64,000 bases of DNA. It comes from Jiella flava. Lineage in GTDB: Bacteria > Pseudomonadota > Alphaproteobacteria > Rhizobiales > Rhizobiaceae. Made by a program: the position numbers and the translations under genes. Shown here one piece after another: positions 8,621-18,120 of this stretch. A model generated the notes under the pieces. The model was not told the origin of the DNA and made no database searches. It saw only the letters and a program-made list of their open reading frames with translations. The number at the start of each line of letters is the position of its first letter. Within the stretch, counting starts at the first letter, position 1. Location of the stretch: contig NZ_JAFMPP010000004.1 of assembly GCF_017349315.1 (NCBI RefSeq), positions 1 through 64,000 of the forward strand, read 5' to 3'.

Positions 8621-10447
8621 TCAAAGCCCGTAATACCACGGTGCAACAAGGCTAAATGTTAACCACACGACGAGGACAAGGGGAACACCGGCTTTGACGA
8701 AGTCGACGAACCGATAGCGCCCTGGTCCCATCACCAGGAGATTGGTCTGATAACCAATCGGCGTTGCGAAGGATGCATTGGCGCCAAAAATGACGCAGGC
8801 GAGCCATGGTTCCGGTGATACGCCGAGCCGTCGCGCCATGTCGATGGCAATCGGCGTGAACAGCACGGCCGTCGCGTTATTGGATAAGAAATTGGTAAAG
8901 ATCGCGATGACAAGGAACAGCCCGGAGAGGATCATCGCGGGGGAGGCGCCGGCCAACAGGTCGAGCGCGCGCTCGGCGATCAGATGGGCACCGCCGGTGC
9001 GCTCCAGTGCCGTCGCCGCGGCGATCGAGGCGCCGACCAGAAGATAGATCGAGCGGTCAAAGGAGCGTGCTGCCTCGACGATCGTCAGACAGCCGGTCGC
9101 CACCATCGCGACCGCGCCGCAGACCGACAACACCTCGATCGGCAAGATGCCGGCGGCGGACAAGCTGACGATGCAGACGAAGATCGCCGTGGCCAGCAGC
9201 GCCTTGGCCGATTGCGGGATCGGCTGGGCGGAATATTCGAGCAGCAGAAGGTCGTGATTGCCGCGCAGCGCCGAGATGTTGGCCTCGCGGCCGCATAAGA
9301 GCAAGGTATCGCCCGGCTCCAGCCGGATCTCGGACAGGGCCGCGCGCGCCATGCGGCTCTTACGCTGCAGGCCGAACAGGGTGATCCCGAACTGGGTTCT
9401 GAGACCGGAGAACTGCATGGTTCGGCCGGCATAGCGCGAGCCGGGCGCGACCACCGCCTCGGCCATCATCATATCGGGCCCGATCCTGTTGCCCCGTTTG
9501 CCGCTCTCGTCGCCGGAGGGATCCAGCGTCTTGACCTTCAGATTGCCGCGCGCGAGCGCCCGCGAAAAGGCGCGGCGGGTGGCGGTGACGATCAGCCGGT
9601 CGCCAACGCTGAGCGCGATGTCGTCGAACGGCGGCAGGATCGTGGCGTCGTCACGGATGATCATCCGCGGTGTCAGCTCACCGAGGCCGGGAAACAGGCC
9701 GGCGCGGGCGGTCAGGCCGAGAAAGGCATGGCCCGCGGTAATGTCGATCTCGCCGAGAAATTGCTTGCCGCCGGGATCGACGAGGCGTTGCCCGGATCCC
9801 TGTCGCGGACTGAGAATGCTTGGCATGATCCGGATGACATAGAAGGCGCCGACGACGGCGATGGCGATGCCCGGCGCGGTGATGTCAAAAAAGCCCATGG
9901 AAACGCCCGAGCGAGCGGCAACGCCGGCGACGAGCAGGTTCGTCGATGAGCCGATCAGCGTCGTCATGCCGCCGAGAATCGACAGAAAGGACAGCGGCAT
10001 GAAGACGTGGTTGGGCGAGATTCCCCGCTGGGTGGCGAGCATCGTCAGGATCGGGATGAAGATCACCACCACGGGGGTGTTGTTGAGGAAGGCCGACAGC
10101 GTCGCCGCACTGACGAGGACGATGGCGACGGCGCCCGCCCCCACCGAACCGCCAAGCTTGCTCAGCCATGCGGCGGGCCGCGCCATCGCATCGGTCGCGA
10201 ACAGGCCCTGACCGACGATCAACAGCGCCATCACCGTGATCAGCGCCGGATTGGCGAAGCCGGCGAGGAGATCCGTCGTGGTGACGGTGTGGTGATTGGC
10301 GTCGCTATAGGGAAGCGCGGTAAAGAGCAGGAGAAAGGCGCTGAGCGAGGCAGCCGCGACCGCCTCGATGGGCCATCGCTCCAAGGCGTAGCCCACGATG
10401 CTCACCAGGATCAGGGCGTAGGTGAGCCAGATGTGCAAGGAGTCCAT
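8621..10447 (-). CDS. SLC13/DASS-family anion permease with TrkA-C domains
   Basis: A 608-residue membrane protein. Blocks of hydrophobic helices at both ends flank a central cytosolic part (about 205-395) holding two RCK_C/TrkA-C regulatory domains. This arrangement is found in the bacterial SLC13 permeases often annotated as sodium/sulfate or dicarboxylate symporters. Family signatures include the [11 protein letters not shown] and [11 protein letters not shown] repeats (N-N-T/A-P-like hairpins of the DASS fold) and SSTNLLVAG. The substrate is not determinable. It lies 16 bp upstream of bpt on the same strand, so the two may be co-transcribed. Confidence 0.88.
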   Translation of the reverse strand: MDSLHIWLTYALILVSIVGYALERWPIEAVAAASLSAFLLLFTALPYSDANHHTVTTTDLLAGFANPALITVMALLIVGQGLFATDAMARPAAWLSKLGGSVGAGAVAIVLVSAATLSAFLNNTPVVVIFIPILTMLATQRGISPNHVFMPLSFLSILGGMTTLIGSSTNLLVAGVAARSGVSMGFFDITAPGIAIAVVGAFYVIRIMPSILSPRQGSGQRLVDPGGKQFLGEIDITAGHAFLGLTARAGLFPGLGELTPRMIIRDDATILPPFDDIALSVGDRLIVTATRRAFSRALARGNLKVKTLDPSGDESGKRGNRIGPDMMMAEAVVAPGSRYAGRTMQFSGLRTQFGITLFGLQRKSRMARAALSEIRLEPGDTLLLCGREANISALRGNHDLLLLEYSAQPIPQSAKALLATAIFVCIVSLSAAGILPIEVLSVCGAVAMVATGCLTIVEAARSFDRSIYLLVGASIAAATALERTGGAHLIAERALDLLAGASPAMILSGLFLVIAIFTNFLSNNATAVLFTPIAIDMARRLGVSPEPWLACVIFGANASFATPIGYQTNLLVMGPGRYRFVDFVKAGVPLVLVVWLTFSLVAPWYYGL

Positions 10448-10555
10448 GAAGCGCCGCGAGCTGTTCGTCTCGCAACGTTATCTCCGGCGGAACGCCGGCT
10501 GACAACCCGGTGCGGGAAAGATCGCTGATCATGTCGTGCTCTTGGCCGGCACGCC

Positions 10556-10655
10556 AGCATCGGCCGGACGATCGGAATCAATTTCGGCAAAGCCCGAGGC
10601 GTCGCGTCAATCAGAGCGCACGTCCGTTGTGCGTCCTGTGTCCTGTCGGACGCAC
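10556..10655 (-). repeat. Dispersed palindromic repeat, copy B (diverged)
   Basis: On the minus strand the region reads in the same order as copies A and C: a TGCGTCC/GGACGCA stem-loop, a CTCT stretch, then CTTTGCCGAAA with TGATTCCGAT. The match is patchy, so this is an old or partly deleted copy. It fills the intergenic gap between the RDD protein and the SLC13 permease. Confidence 0.5.
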
Positions 10656-10699
10656 GGCGTGCTCGACAGGCCGCGCGTGGTTTCGCGGCAAAAGGCGCG

Positions 10700-11170
10700 T
10701 CAAAATTCTCGGTCGCGGACGATGACCGTCCCCAGAAGCAGATCGTGCAGTAGCTGCTTGCGCGGGGTGAACAGGCCGACGAGCAGCACGAAAGGGGTCA
10801 AGACGGCGTTGGCCGCCCAGAATAAAACACCGTGGAGAACGGCGAGCGGCGGATCGACCCGGCCGCCATCGAGCCGTGCGACGCGCACGCCCGCGAGCCG
10901 CATGCCGGGGGTCGCCTGGTTCGATCCGCCCATGGTGAAGGCGAGATAGAGCACCGCGATGACGGGCAATAAGATTGCGTAAAGGCCCCAGGCGAGGCCG
11001 AAGGACAACATGCCGAGCAGGAAGACGACGATCGCCGCCGGCACCGACAAAAGCAATACGATCGTGTAGTCGACGACGAACGAGAACATGCGCCGCGTGC
11101 GCACGCCGCGATAGGCGCGCCAGGTGTCCAGGTCATCGATCGGCCGGTCCCGCAGGATGCTCTCGGTCAC
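10700..11170 (-). CDS. RDD-family membrane protein
   Basis: About 156 residues. After a cytosolic N-terminus with R-R-M-F-S-F-V-V-D-Y, two or three hydrophobic segments follow. The RDD domain residues Arg and Asp occur in the first helix region, and TPGMRLAGVRV is the typical loop motif. Function of RDD proteins is mostly unknown; some are linked to ion antiport. I chose the GTG at 11170, which has GAGG upstream and starts the conserved part. The longer in-frame start at 11374 would overlap the divergent small gene's promoter. Confidence 0.85.
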   Translation of the reverse strand: MTESILRDRPIDDLDTWRAYRGVRTRRMFSFVVDYTIVLLLSVPAAIVVFLLGMLSFGLAWGLYAILLPVIAVLYLAFTMGGSNQATPGMRLAGVRVARLDGGRVDPPLAVLHGVLFWAANAVLTPFVLLVGLFTPRKQLLHDLLLGTVIVRDREF

Positions 11171-11336
11171 GGTTTTTCGTCCTCGCAAAAGCCAAAGTGT
11201 GGGCGTCAGCTCGATATGTTGCTTCGACCACCAGATGGGGACTTTCTCCTGTCGCTGCAATGGAGCGGGCAGAAACGCTTCGGATCGGCGGTGCGGTGAA
11301 CGCGTGGCAGGTCGTGGATGGATGGAAGGAATGGAC

Positions 11337-11516
11337 ATGCTCTTGAAGGCTGCAAAGCGAACCGGCAGCGACAAGCCTGCCGAACCCTATGACGATCCGG
11401 AGGTCGAGGAGATCGACGCCTTCGTCGATCTCGAAAAAAAGCGCAATGCCGAGCGCGAGCATCGCGGTGATGTGCCCGATAAGCCGGCAAAAAATCGCGG
11501 CAGCGCGCGCCGATAG
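11337..11516 (+). CDS. Small charged protein of unknown function
   Basis: About 59 residues, highly charged, no cysteine, no membrane segment; the middle is acidic (DDPEVEEIDAFVDLEKKRN) and the end basic. GGAAGGA lies eight bases upstream of the ATG at 11337; an ATG at 11331 is too close to that site. It is divergent from the RDD gene and convergent with the flavoprotein gene, from which it is separated by 16 bp. No family is recognised. The clean ribosome site and codon use similar to neighbours support a real gene, but this is moderate evidence. Confidence 0.5.
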   Translation: MLLKAAKRTGSDKPAEPYDDPEVEEIDAFVDLEKKRNAEREHRGDVPDKPAKNRGSARR

Positions 11517-11532
11517 CCACTTCCACCGGCGG

Positions 11533-12783
11533 TCAGCCTCGGCTTTTCAAGGCGTTGAAGTGAGTCTTGAGGTCGAAGTCATGACGCGCGACCGCGTCGC
11601 GGGCGACGAGCAAGCCGTCTGCCAGGATGCGCCGGCCGAGCATGTGCTCACCCGGCCGGTTCACCGTTTCGATGCCGAGCAGCCGTTCGCCGGCAAAGCA
11701 ATAGGCCACGAGTTTGCCGGCCTCGTCGAGCTTCGCCATCTCGACATGATCGGCGCCTGCCGTCAGGCCGACGATCTGAAGCTTGAACGGGCCTTGATCG
11801 CTCCAGAACCAAGGCACGGCTCGATAAGGCTCGAGCGTCGCGGCGTCGTCATCTTGGGCCAAAATGCGGGCGGCGACCAATTTGGCCTGGTCGACAGCGT
11901 TTTGCACCGATTCCAGCCGCACGGCGGTGCCGGTGTGGACGGAGGGAAAGACGGCGCAATCGCCGATTGCAAAGATCGCCCGGTCGTCTGTGCGCATGTG
12001 TTGGTCGACGACGACGCCTCGGTCGGTGCGCAGCCCCGCCGCTTCGGCGAGCTGGTCGTTGGGCGTCACCCCGGCGGCGATCAGCACGAGGTCGGCATCG
12101 ATATCGCGCCCGTCTGAAAGCCGCACGCCGCGGGTGCGCTGATCGCCCAGGACACTATCGATCGCCGTACCGAGCAGGATCGTCGTGCCCATGCGGCGAT
12201 GCTCGTCGAGAAAGAAGGCCGAGACCGGCCTCGACACCGTGCGGCCCATCAGCCGGTCGGCGGCCTCGATCACCGTGACGCGCTTCTCCAGCGCCTGGAG
12301 CGCGGCGGCGACTTCGAGGCCGATGAACCCGCCGCCGACGATGGCGACGGTCGATGCGGCGGCGAGCTCGGCACGCAGCCGTTCCGCGTCCTCGGCCGTG
12401 CGCAACTGGTGCACACCTCGACGATCATGGCCGCGGACCGGCACAACCCGATTGGCGGCGCCGGTTGCGAGAACAAGGTGGTCGAAGGTAAGAGCGCTGC
12501 CGTCCGCCAGCGTGACGCTGCGGGCGGCGCGGTCGATCGCGGCGACGCTTTCGCCGAGCCGCAGCGCGATCGCGTGTTTTTCGAAAAAGCTTTCCGGCTT
12601 CAAAAGCAGGCTGTCGAAAGCGGCATCGGTCTTGATGTAGGTCTTCGACAGGGGCGGACGCTGATAGGGCAGGCGCGGCTCGTCACCGACCAGCGTCACA
12701 GCTCCCGCAAAGCCGCCTTGGCGAAGGCTCGCCGCGACCTGGAACCCGGCCTGGCCGGCCCCGACGATGACGACACCGCTCAT
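11533..12783 (-). CDS. FAD/NAD(P)-dependent ferredoxin (rubredoxin) reductase-like oxidoreductase
   Basis: About 416 residues. An FAD-binding Rossmann motif opens the protein (VVIVGAGQAG), a second nucleotide motif for NAD(P)H lies near residue 150 (VAIVGGGFIGLEVA), and the FAD-contacting IFAIGDCA occurs near 275. RLPYQRPPLSK near residue 40 is characteristic of ferredoxin/putidaredoxin reductases and of AIFM/BphA4-type enzymes, ending in a reductase C-terminal domain. It would pass electrons from NAD(P)H to a small iron-sulfur protein; no such partner is adjacent. The ATG at 12783 has a CAGGAGG ribosome site, so the longer frame starting at 12984 is rejected. Confidence 0.9.
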   Translation of the reverse strand: MSGVVIVGAGQAGFQVAASLRQGGFAGAVTLVGDEPRLPYQRPPLSKTYIKTDAAFDSLLLKPESFFEKHAIALRLGESVAAIDRAARSVTLADGSALTFDHLVLATGAANRVVPVRGHDRRGVHQLRTAEDAERLRAELAAASTVAIVGGGFIGLEVAAALQALEKRVTVIEAADRLMGRTVSRPVSAFFLDEHRRMGTTILLGTAIDSVLGDQRTRGVRLSDGRDIDADLVLIAAGVTPNDQLAEAAGLRTDRGVVVDQHMRTDDRAIFAIGDCAVFPSVHTGTAVRLESVQNAVDQAKLVAARILAQDDDAATLEPYRAVPWFWSDQGPFKLQIVGLTAGADHVEMAKLDEAGKLVAYCFAGERLLGIETVNRPGEHMLGRRILADGLLVARDAVARHDFDLKTHFNALKSRG

Positions 12784-13022
12784 GACGGCCTCCTGCGGTA
12801 TCGGGGCGCGGCTAAACGGGTGGCCCGGCGCGCGGGGCGCGATCCGGTCGAAGCGGCAGGGCTGATCATGCGGTCGATTCGCTTGAGTCTCATTCCGAAG
12901 TTTTGACAGCTTGCCCTCGACGGGTGAAGTCTTCGGGCCGGAGGATCGCGAGCCGCGATCGATGTTTTGCCGGCAGCGCGCCATCGCCGACGCGCCGCCG
13001 GCGCTTTGCGGAGTGATTTGTC

Positions 13023-13727
13023 ATGCCGACGCCCGAAGCTCTCAATGCCGCCTTCGTTTCGGGGGATCCGCATCGCGTGATCGTCGAGAGCCTGCGCTTT
13101 GCGGGCGCGGGATCTGTTCTCGATATCGGTTGCGGAACGGGCGGTCTCGTCGCTTCGCTGACCGCGGCCGGGTTTCAGGCGGTTGGCGTCGATCCCCATG
13201 CGCGTGCCCTCGGCGAGGCGCAACGATCGTCGCCTGAAGGTCGCTTCGCGGTCGGGCGGGCCGAAGCTTTGGCTTTTGACGATCAAAGTTTCGATGCGGT
13301 CGTCTTCCTCAATTCGCTGCATCACGTGCCGGTCGATGCGATGGCGACGGCCCTGTCGGAAGCCCGGCGGGTGAAGCGGCCGGAAGGGGCATTGCTGATC
13401 ATCGAGCCGCTTGCCGAAGGGAGCGTTTTCGAGGTGATGCGCCCGGTGGAGGACGAGACGGCGATTCGGCACGCGGCGGGTGCGGCGATTGCCGATGCCG
13501 TGCGGACCGGTCAGTTGCGCCTGCGCGGCAATGTCGTGTTCGACGAGGCCCGACGGTATCAATCCGTGGATGCTTTCGCCGATCGACTGATCGCCGTCGA
13601 TCCAACGCGCGCTGCAACCTTAGAGCGCGTTTTTGAGCGGCTTGAGCACTTGTTTCGTCTGCATGGCCGACCGGATGGCGATGGATGTCGTCTGGTTCAG
13701 CCGTTGCGGGCTTACTGGCTGAACTGA
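13023..13727 (+). CDS. Class I SAM-dependent methyltransferase
   Basis: A 234-residue methyltransferase_11-type protein. Motif I is VLDIGCGTGG at about residues 32-41, the acidic end of strand 2 is VGVDPHA, and FDAVVFLNSLHHV corresponds to motifs IV and post-IV. The substrate is unknown. GGAG lies about nine bases before the ATG. It stands alone on the plus strand, followed by an AT-rich spacer and the MarR-type regulator. Confidence 0.87.
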   Translation: MPTPEALNAAFVSGDPHRVIVESLRFAGAGSVLDIGCGTGGLVASLTAAGFQAVGVDPHARALGEAQRSSPEGRFAVGRAEALAFDDQSFDAVVFLNSLHHVPVDAMATALSEARRVKRPEGALLIIEPLAEGSVFEVMRPVEDETAIRHAAGAAIADAVRTGQLRLRGNVVFDEARRYQSVDAFADRLIAVDPTRAATLERVFERLEHLFRLHGRPDGDGCRLVQPLRAYWLN

Positions 13728-13831
13728 CGCGCATATGTCATCAAGAATTTAAAACCTTTGTACAATTTCAGTCATACATACATTTTGCAATCCTGCCGTG
13801 GTCGCAGTGGAGAACTTCCCGCTCTATAGTG

Positions 13832-13858
13832 CCTGCGACTGCTACACGTAGTCGCAGG
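13832..13858. promoter_or_regulatory. Candidate operator upstream of the MarR-type gene
   Basis: A perfect inverted repeat, CCTGCGACT / AGTCGCAGG, with a nine-base spacer, 26 bp before the start codon of the regulator. A further GTCGCAG half-site lies at 13801. Palindromes next to their own gene are usual for MarR autoregulation, but the exact site is inferred. Confidence 0.45.
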
Positions 13859-13883
13859 TGTGAACGGGATGACTTGACACGAC

Positions 13884-14315
13884 ATGACGGAGACTGATTC
13901 GACTGAAACGCTGACCGGCCTCTTTGAACAGGTCGCGCGCAGGCTTCACTCCAGTGGCTTTGCGGCGCAGCTCTTTCCTGCCCAATGGTCGGCGTTGCGA
14001 TATATTCATCAGGCTGCGGTCGAGCGCCGAACCTCGATCGATCTCGCCCGCTTTCAAGGCCTGGCTTCGGGCGCCGTGGCGCGCACCGTGCGCACCTTGA
14101 TCGAGAAGGGGCTGGTCGAGAAGAAGGGCACGATCGGGCGCGGCCGCGCCGAGCAGCTGCAATTGACGGAAAAGGGCCAGCAAATGCTCAAACGCGATCC
14201 GTTGCGCAGCCTGCGCCGGGCGATGGAAGATCTGTCGCTGCATGAGCGGGCGGTTCTCGCCAAGGGGCTGGAGACCGCCATCGACGCGACCCGGCCGCAG
14301 CGCGACCGGCTTTGA
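13884..14315 (+). CDS. MarR-family transcriptional regulator
   Basis: A 143-residue winged-helix protein. The recognition region is TSIDLARFQGLASGAVARTVRTLIEKG, cited here only by position (about residues 50-77). It is followed by the wing (VEKKGTIGRGRAEQLQLTEKG) and a dimerisation helix. No ligand can be assigned. An inverted repeat just upstream may be its operator. A stem-loop with T-run follows the gene. Confidence 0.85.
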   Translation: MTETDSTETLTGLFEQVARRLHSSGFAAQLFPAQWSALRYIHQAAVERRTSIDLARFQGLASGAVARTVRTLIEKGLVEKKGTIGRGRAEQLQLTEKGQQMLKRDPLRSLRRAMEDLSLHERAVLAKGLETAIDATRPQRDRL

Positions 14316-14364
14316 AACGGCGGGGCGCGCGTCGTCCCGGCAGTCGAACTCGGCAAGCATTTTG

Positions 14365-14397
14365 AACACCCCGACGCATCTGCGCCGGGGTGTTTTT
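14365..14397 (+). terminator. Rho-independent terminator of the MarR-type gene
   Basis: A GC-rich stem (AACACCCCGACGCA / TGCGCCGGGGTGTT, one mismatch) directly followed by TTTTT-type sequence on the plus strand, 50 bp after the stop codon. It also separates this gene from the convergent oxidoreductase. Confidence 0.85.
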
Positions 14398-14407
14398 ATG
14401 TGTTGCG

Positions 14408-15724
14408 TCAGTCGATAAAGACGCGATCGGCGGCGTCGAGCTCGGCCCGCAGCCGGGTGACGATGAGCGTCTCGTTTGGCGCGGCGTTGTCGTAGGTGAT
14501 GAGATCGCCGAGGGCGACCGGTCGGGTGATTCGCGCGTGTTCGGCCAGGCCGAGCGGCAAAGCGCGCTTTTGGCTCGCATCGCGCCATTCCATGGCAAAG
14601 CCGCGATAGTCGGTCGTGCCGATCCGGCCGAGGATTTCGCCGGGCGCGAGCGCGCGCTTGGCAACGGCTCCGCATTCGGCAACCGGGCGGTCGACGGGGA
14701 CCATGTCCGGCCGGCCGTTCATCACCGCGCGGGCCGCCGACAGCGGCGTCTCCAGGCTGGTCAGATGGAAGGGTCGGGTGAGTGCGAAGCAGGGGCCGGA
14801 GCCGACCTTGAGATCGGCCATCCGCTCGATCGCCCGTGGATGGCGCGGCTTGACGATACAGAAAACCCCGGGCGCCACACCTTTGCCGATCGTGTAGTCG
14901 ACGCGGCCAGGGCGCGACAGCACGCCGCCATCGGCTTCGGTGCTAAGAATTTGGGCGAGATTGTCGAGCGTTGCCGCCGGGCCGTGCATGCCAGGAATGT
15001 CCGGGACAAGGCCGGTCGAATTGGCAATCGCGGTCATTTCGACCATGGTCTTCGAGCCGTCGACGAACTCGACCAACATGCGCGCGTTCATGTTGCGCGC
15101 GCTCGCTTCCGCCTCATACTCGGCGGGCACGGCATCATGGCGCAGCGGATTGTTCTTGCCCTTGCCGGCGGCGACGACCTCCATGCCGAGCGCTTGCGCG
15201 AAGGCGATCAGCTCCAGCGTCGCGGCCGGCTCGTCGCCGGCTGAGCCGGTATAGACGACGCCGGCCTGCTTGGCGCGCCGGGCGAGAAGCCGGCCGACGG
15301 TGATGTCGGCCTCGACATTCAGCATGACGATATGCTTGCCGTTTTCGATCGCCAGCAGCGCCAGGCGCGCGCCGACCTCCGGGCTGCCGGTGGCGTCGAC
15401 GACGACATCGATCCGTCCGGACCGGCACAGCGCCGCGATGTCGCTGGTGACGGCGATTCGTCCGGCCTCGATTGCGGCATCGATCGCCCATGGCTCTTGC
15501 GCTTCGACACCGTGCTCGCGATTGTAGCCCGCCATGGCGATCGCCTCGAACGGGCGTCTCGGGCTGTTGGCTGCGATGGCGCCGACGCGCACGCCGCGCA
15601 TCAGCGCCGTCTGGACGACGATGTCGGTGCCCATTTGGCCGGCGCCGGCAAGTCCGATGGTCACCGCGCCATGGCGTTCGGTGTATTCGGCGAGTTCGGC
15701 GGCAAAGCCGATCCGATCGATCAT
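14408..15724 (-). CDS. SAF-domain NAD(P)-dependent dehydrogenase (homoserine-dehydrogenase-like, COG4091)
   Basis: About 438 residues. An N-terminal Rossmann domain begins IGLAGAGQMGTDIV (about residues 23-36). The middle domain resembles homoserine dehydrogenase/Gfo-Idh-MocA enzymes (DATGSPEVGARLAL, YTGSAGDEP), and the C-terminus is an SAF domain. Such COG4091 proteins are called predicted homoserine dehydrogenases, but several are thought to act on sugar-acid intermediates; the substrate here is open. The ATG at 15724 follows GGAGA and starts the conserved fold; the longer frame to 15916 overlaps the divergent small gene. Confidence 0.82.
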   Translation of the reverse strand: MIDRIGFAAELAEYTERHGAVTIGLAGAGQMGTDIVVQTALMRGVRVGAIAANSPRRPFEAIAMAGYNREHGVEAQEPWAIDAAIEAGRIAVTSDIAALCRSGRIDVVVDATGSPEVGARLALLAIENGKHIVMLNVEADITVGRLLARRAKQAGVVYTGSAGDEPAATLELIAFAQALGMEVVAAGKGKNNPLRHDAVPAEYEAEASARNMNARMLVEFVDGSKTMVEMTAIANSTGLVPDIPGMHGPAATLDNLAQILSTEADGGVLSRPGRVDYTIGKGVAPGVFCIVKPRHPRAIERMADLKVGSGPCFALTRPFHLTSLETPLSAARAVMNGRPDMVPVDRPVAECGAVAKRALAPGEILGRIGTTDYRGFAMEWRDASQKRALPLGLAEHARITRPVALGDLITYDNAAPNETLIVTRLRAELDAADRVFID

Positions 15725-15855
15725 GTCATGTGTCTCCGGCGCTTGGTTGTTCTGCGTCGCGGATGCGGGCCAGTTCGCGAGACTTTCTGCGGCTGTCGCG
15801 CGCCGGTGAACGGAGCGCTCTGGCCAATCCAATTTGGAACCGATACATCCGAGCG

Positions 15856-16050
15856 ATGACGAAATCTGCCCCCGACCATTCAAAATCGGCCCGAGAAGCC
15901 CGTTTGCAGAAGGCATTGCGCGCCAATTTGGCGCGTCGCAAGGAGCAGGCGCGGGCTCGTCGCGAGACCTTAGACGGCGAGAGTCCTAACGATGTCGTGA
16001 TCGCGCGTGGAAAATCCGGCGTTGAAACGCCCGAGCCTCGTGGGGATTGA
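15856..16050 (+). CDS. Small basic protein of unknown function
   Basis: A 64-residue lysine/arginine-rich protein. The central helix (EARLQKALRANLARRKEQARARR, residues about 13-35) strongly resembles short conserved proteins that I recall from many Hyphomicrobiales, often next to murA or similar housekeeping genes. No domain name or function is known to me. It starts at the ATG at 15856 and is divergent from the SAF dehydrogenase; hemA follows 256 bp downstream on the same strand. Confidence 0.65.
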   Translation: MTKSAPDHSKSAREARLQKALRANLARRKEQARARRETLDGESPNDVVIARGKSGVETPEPRGD

Positions 16051-16123
16051 GCCACTGGACGGGGGATCGCCCGCGCTGCTCCCGCCGCTGATGGCAGATT
16101 TGTCATCGCCTCTTCGCTTTGAT

Positions 16124-16137
16124 TTGTTCTAAATCAA
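16124..16137 (+). promoter_or_regulatory. FNR/FixK-like box upstream of hemA
   Basis: TTGTTCTAAATCAA matches the TTGAT-N4-ATCAA consensus of FNR/FixK/FnrL at nine of ten positions. It lies 170 bp before the hemA start codon. In Bradyrhizobium and Rhodobacter, hemA is activated under low oxygen by FixK2 or FnrL through such boxes. Here the regulator itself is not in the window. Confidence 0.5.
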
Positions 16138-16306
16138 TGACTCAGGGCTCTGTTCGGGCGATCATAGCGCTGTGTGTCAAATATTCTTGTCAAATCCATC
16201 GATATATGTGTCATATTATTTTGACATGTCTCGACCGGGTGGGCGCCCCGAGGCTGTGGACATTGCCAGTCCACGGACTTAGAAACATTCCGATGAGGAG
16301 TGCACG

Positions 16307-17587
16307 ATGATTGATTACCAGCGCCATTTCACCTCGGCGATCGAGGCTCTCCACGCTGAGCGCCGCTATCGCGTCTTTGCCGATCTGGAGCGCATCGCGG
16401 GGCGATTTCCGAAGGCGATCTGGCGGCACGAGGGCGAAGCGAGAGAAATCACCGTCTGGTGCTCCAACGACTATCTCGGCATGGGCCAGCACGCCTCGGT
16501 GATCGCCGCAATGACCGAAACGGCCGGAGCGATGGGGTCGGGCGCCGGCGGCACCCGCAACATCTCCGGCACCAATCATCCACTGGTCGAGCTTGAGCTG
16601 GAGCTCGCCGATCTGCACGGCAAGGAAGCGGCGCTGGTCTTTACCTCCGGCTTCGTCTCCAACGAGGCGTCGATCTCGACCATCGCCAAGCTCTTGCCGA
16701 ACTGCCTGATCCTCTCTGACGAGCTCAACCATGCCTCGATGATCGAGGGCGTGCGCAAGTCCGGTGCCAAGAAGCAGGTTTTCCGCCACAACGACCTGAC
16801 CCATCTCGAAGAGCTTCTTGCCGCGGCCGAGCCGAATCGGCCGAAGCTGATCGTGTTCGAGAGCGTCTATTCGATGGACGGCGACATCGGGCCGATCAAG
16901 GCGATCTGCGACCTTGCCGACAAATACAACGCCATGACCTATATCGATGAGGTCCATGCCGTCGGCATGTACGGTCCGCGCGGCGGTGGTATTTCCGAGC
17001 GTGAGGGCGTCGCCCATCGCATCGACGTCATCGAGGGGACGCTCGCCAAGGCGTTCGGCGTTCTCGGCGGCTATATTACCGGCACCAAGGCCCTGATCGA
17101 CGCGGTCCGTTCCTATGCGCCGGGCTTTATCTTCACCACCGCGCTGCCGCCGGCTCTCGCCGCTGCCGCGACCGCCTCGATCCGCCACCTGAAGCTCTCG
17201 CAGGCCGAGCGTGACGCTCAGCAGCGTCAGGCGGCAAAGGCCAAGGCGGTGTTTGCCGAGGCGGGTCTGCCGGTGATGCCCTCCGACACCCATATCGTGC
17301 CATTGCTCGTCGGTGAGCCCGATCTCTGCAAGAAGGCTTCGGATCATCTCTTGGAGCGTCACGGCATCTATATCCAGCCGATCAACTATCCGACGGTGCC
17401 ACGCGGCACCGAGCGGCTGCGCATCACCCCGACGCCGCTGCATGATGACGTGCTGATCGCCACGCTGACCGGGGCGCTGGTCGAAACGTGGCATGCGATC
17501 GGCATTCCGTTCGCGGCGGAACGGCCGACGAGCCTAGAGCGTTCGGATAAGGTCACGCCGCTGGTCGTTTCCCAGGCCGGCGGCTGA
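16307..17587 (+). CDS. hemA: 5-aminolevulinate synthase
   Basis: A 426-residue PLP enzyme that condenses glycine and succinyl-CoA into 5-aminolevulinate, the first haem and bacteriochlorophyll precursor (Shemin pathway of alphaproteobacteria). Evidence: the opening [49 protein letters not shown], and the PLP-binding lysine K248 in [14 protein letters not shown]. The length is usual, with a short extra tail. Start ATG follows GAGGAG. A possible FNR/FixK box and an AT-rich region with inverted TGTCA/TGACA (16209-16226) precede it, which suggests oxygen control. Confidence 0.97.
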   Translation: MIDYQRHFTSAIEALHAERRYRVFADLERIAGRFPKAIWRHEGEAREITVWCSNDYLGMGQHASVIAAMTETAGAMGSGAGGTRNISGTNHPLVELELELADLHGKEAALVFTSGFVSNEASISTIAKLLPNCLILSDELNHASMIEGVRKSGAKKQVFRHNDLTHLEELLAAAEPNRPKLIVFESVYSMDGDIGPIKAICDLADKYNAMTYIDEVHAVGMYGPRGGGISEREGVAHRIDVIEGTLAKAFGVLGGYITGTKALIDAVRSYAPGFIFTTALPPALAAAATASIRHLKLSQAERDAQQRQAAKAKAVFAEAGLPVMPSDTHIVPLLVGEPDLCKKASDHLLERHGIYIQPINYPTVPRGTERLRITPTPLHDDVLIATLTGALVETWHAIGIPFAAERPTSLERSDKVTPLVVSQAGG

Positions 17588-17707
17588 GCCGGCCCCGATC
17601 CCCTTTTTTCGGCAAGACGGCATCCGGGTCCGAGCGTCGTCGGTTGAGCATGCTTTCGCGCGTATGGCACGATGTGCGCGCGCGAAGCCGGCTTGAGAGG
17701 ATCCGTC

Positions 17708-18085
17708 ATGCAGGTGTCGTTGCGCGACGTTCTACAGAAGCTGCCGGGGCCGCAAAGCGCGGCTTGGCCGGAGGGCCGATTTGCGGCGGAGGTTTTGGCC
17801 CACGGCACGATGACGCTCGAAGTCTTCGCGCCGCGCGGCCGAAGCGATCAGGCCCCGCGTCCTGAGGACCGGTTGGTCATCATCGCCGCGGGGCAGGCGG
17901 CAACGAAGAGCGGCGACGACGCGGGAACGGTTATGGCCGGCGATGCCCTTCTCGTGCCGGCGGGTGACACGTTTCAGATCATCCAGCCGAGCGACGATTT
18001 CATCGCCTGGATCGTTGCCTGGGGCCCCGAAGGCGGCGAAGCGGAGGCGCCGAGCCCCTCGGTTTTTGCCGCGATCGATGCCTGA
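17708..18085 (+). CDS. Small cupin-domain protein
   Basis: About 125 residues with a cupin-like beta-barrel pattern: an early strand with EVFAPRGRSDQAPRPEDRL-type spacing (residues about 37-58), then GDALLVPAGDTFQI near residues 78-91. The usual metal-binding histidines of cupin motif 1 are largely missing, so it may bind no metal. AGAGGAT precedes the ATG at 17708. It lies downstream of hemA on the same strand and has no obvious operon partner. Confidence 0.65.
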   Translation: MQVSLRDVLQKLPGPQSAAWPEGRFAAEVLAHGTMTLEVFAPRGRSDQAPRPEDRLVIIAAGQAATKSGDDAGTVMAGDALLVPAGDTFQIIQPSDDFIAWIVAWGPEGGEAEAPSPSVFAAIDA

Positions 18086-18120
18086 GGGAAATTTCGCGAT
18101 GCTGTCCCGATGGATCCGGA

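Noticed and set aside
16221-16226. Consensus TTGACA as the hemA -35 element
   Set aside because: No -10 like hexamer is found at 16-18 bp downstream, so it was not called as a promoter.
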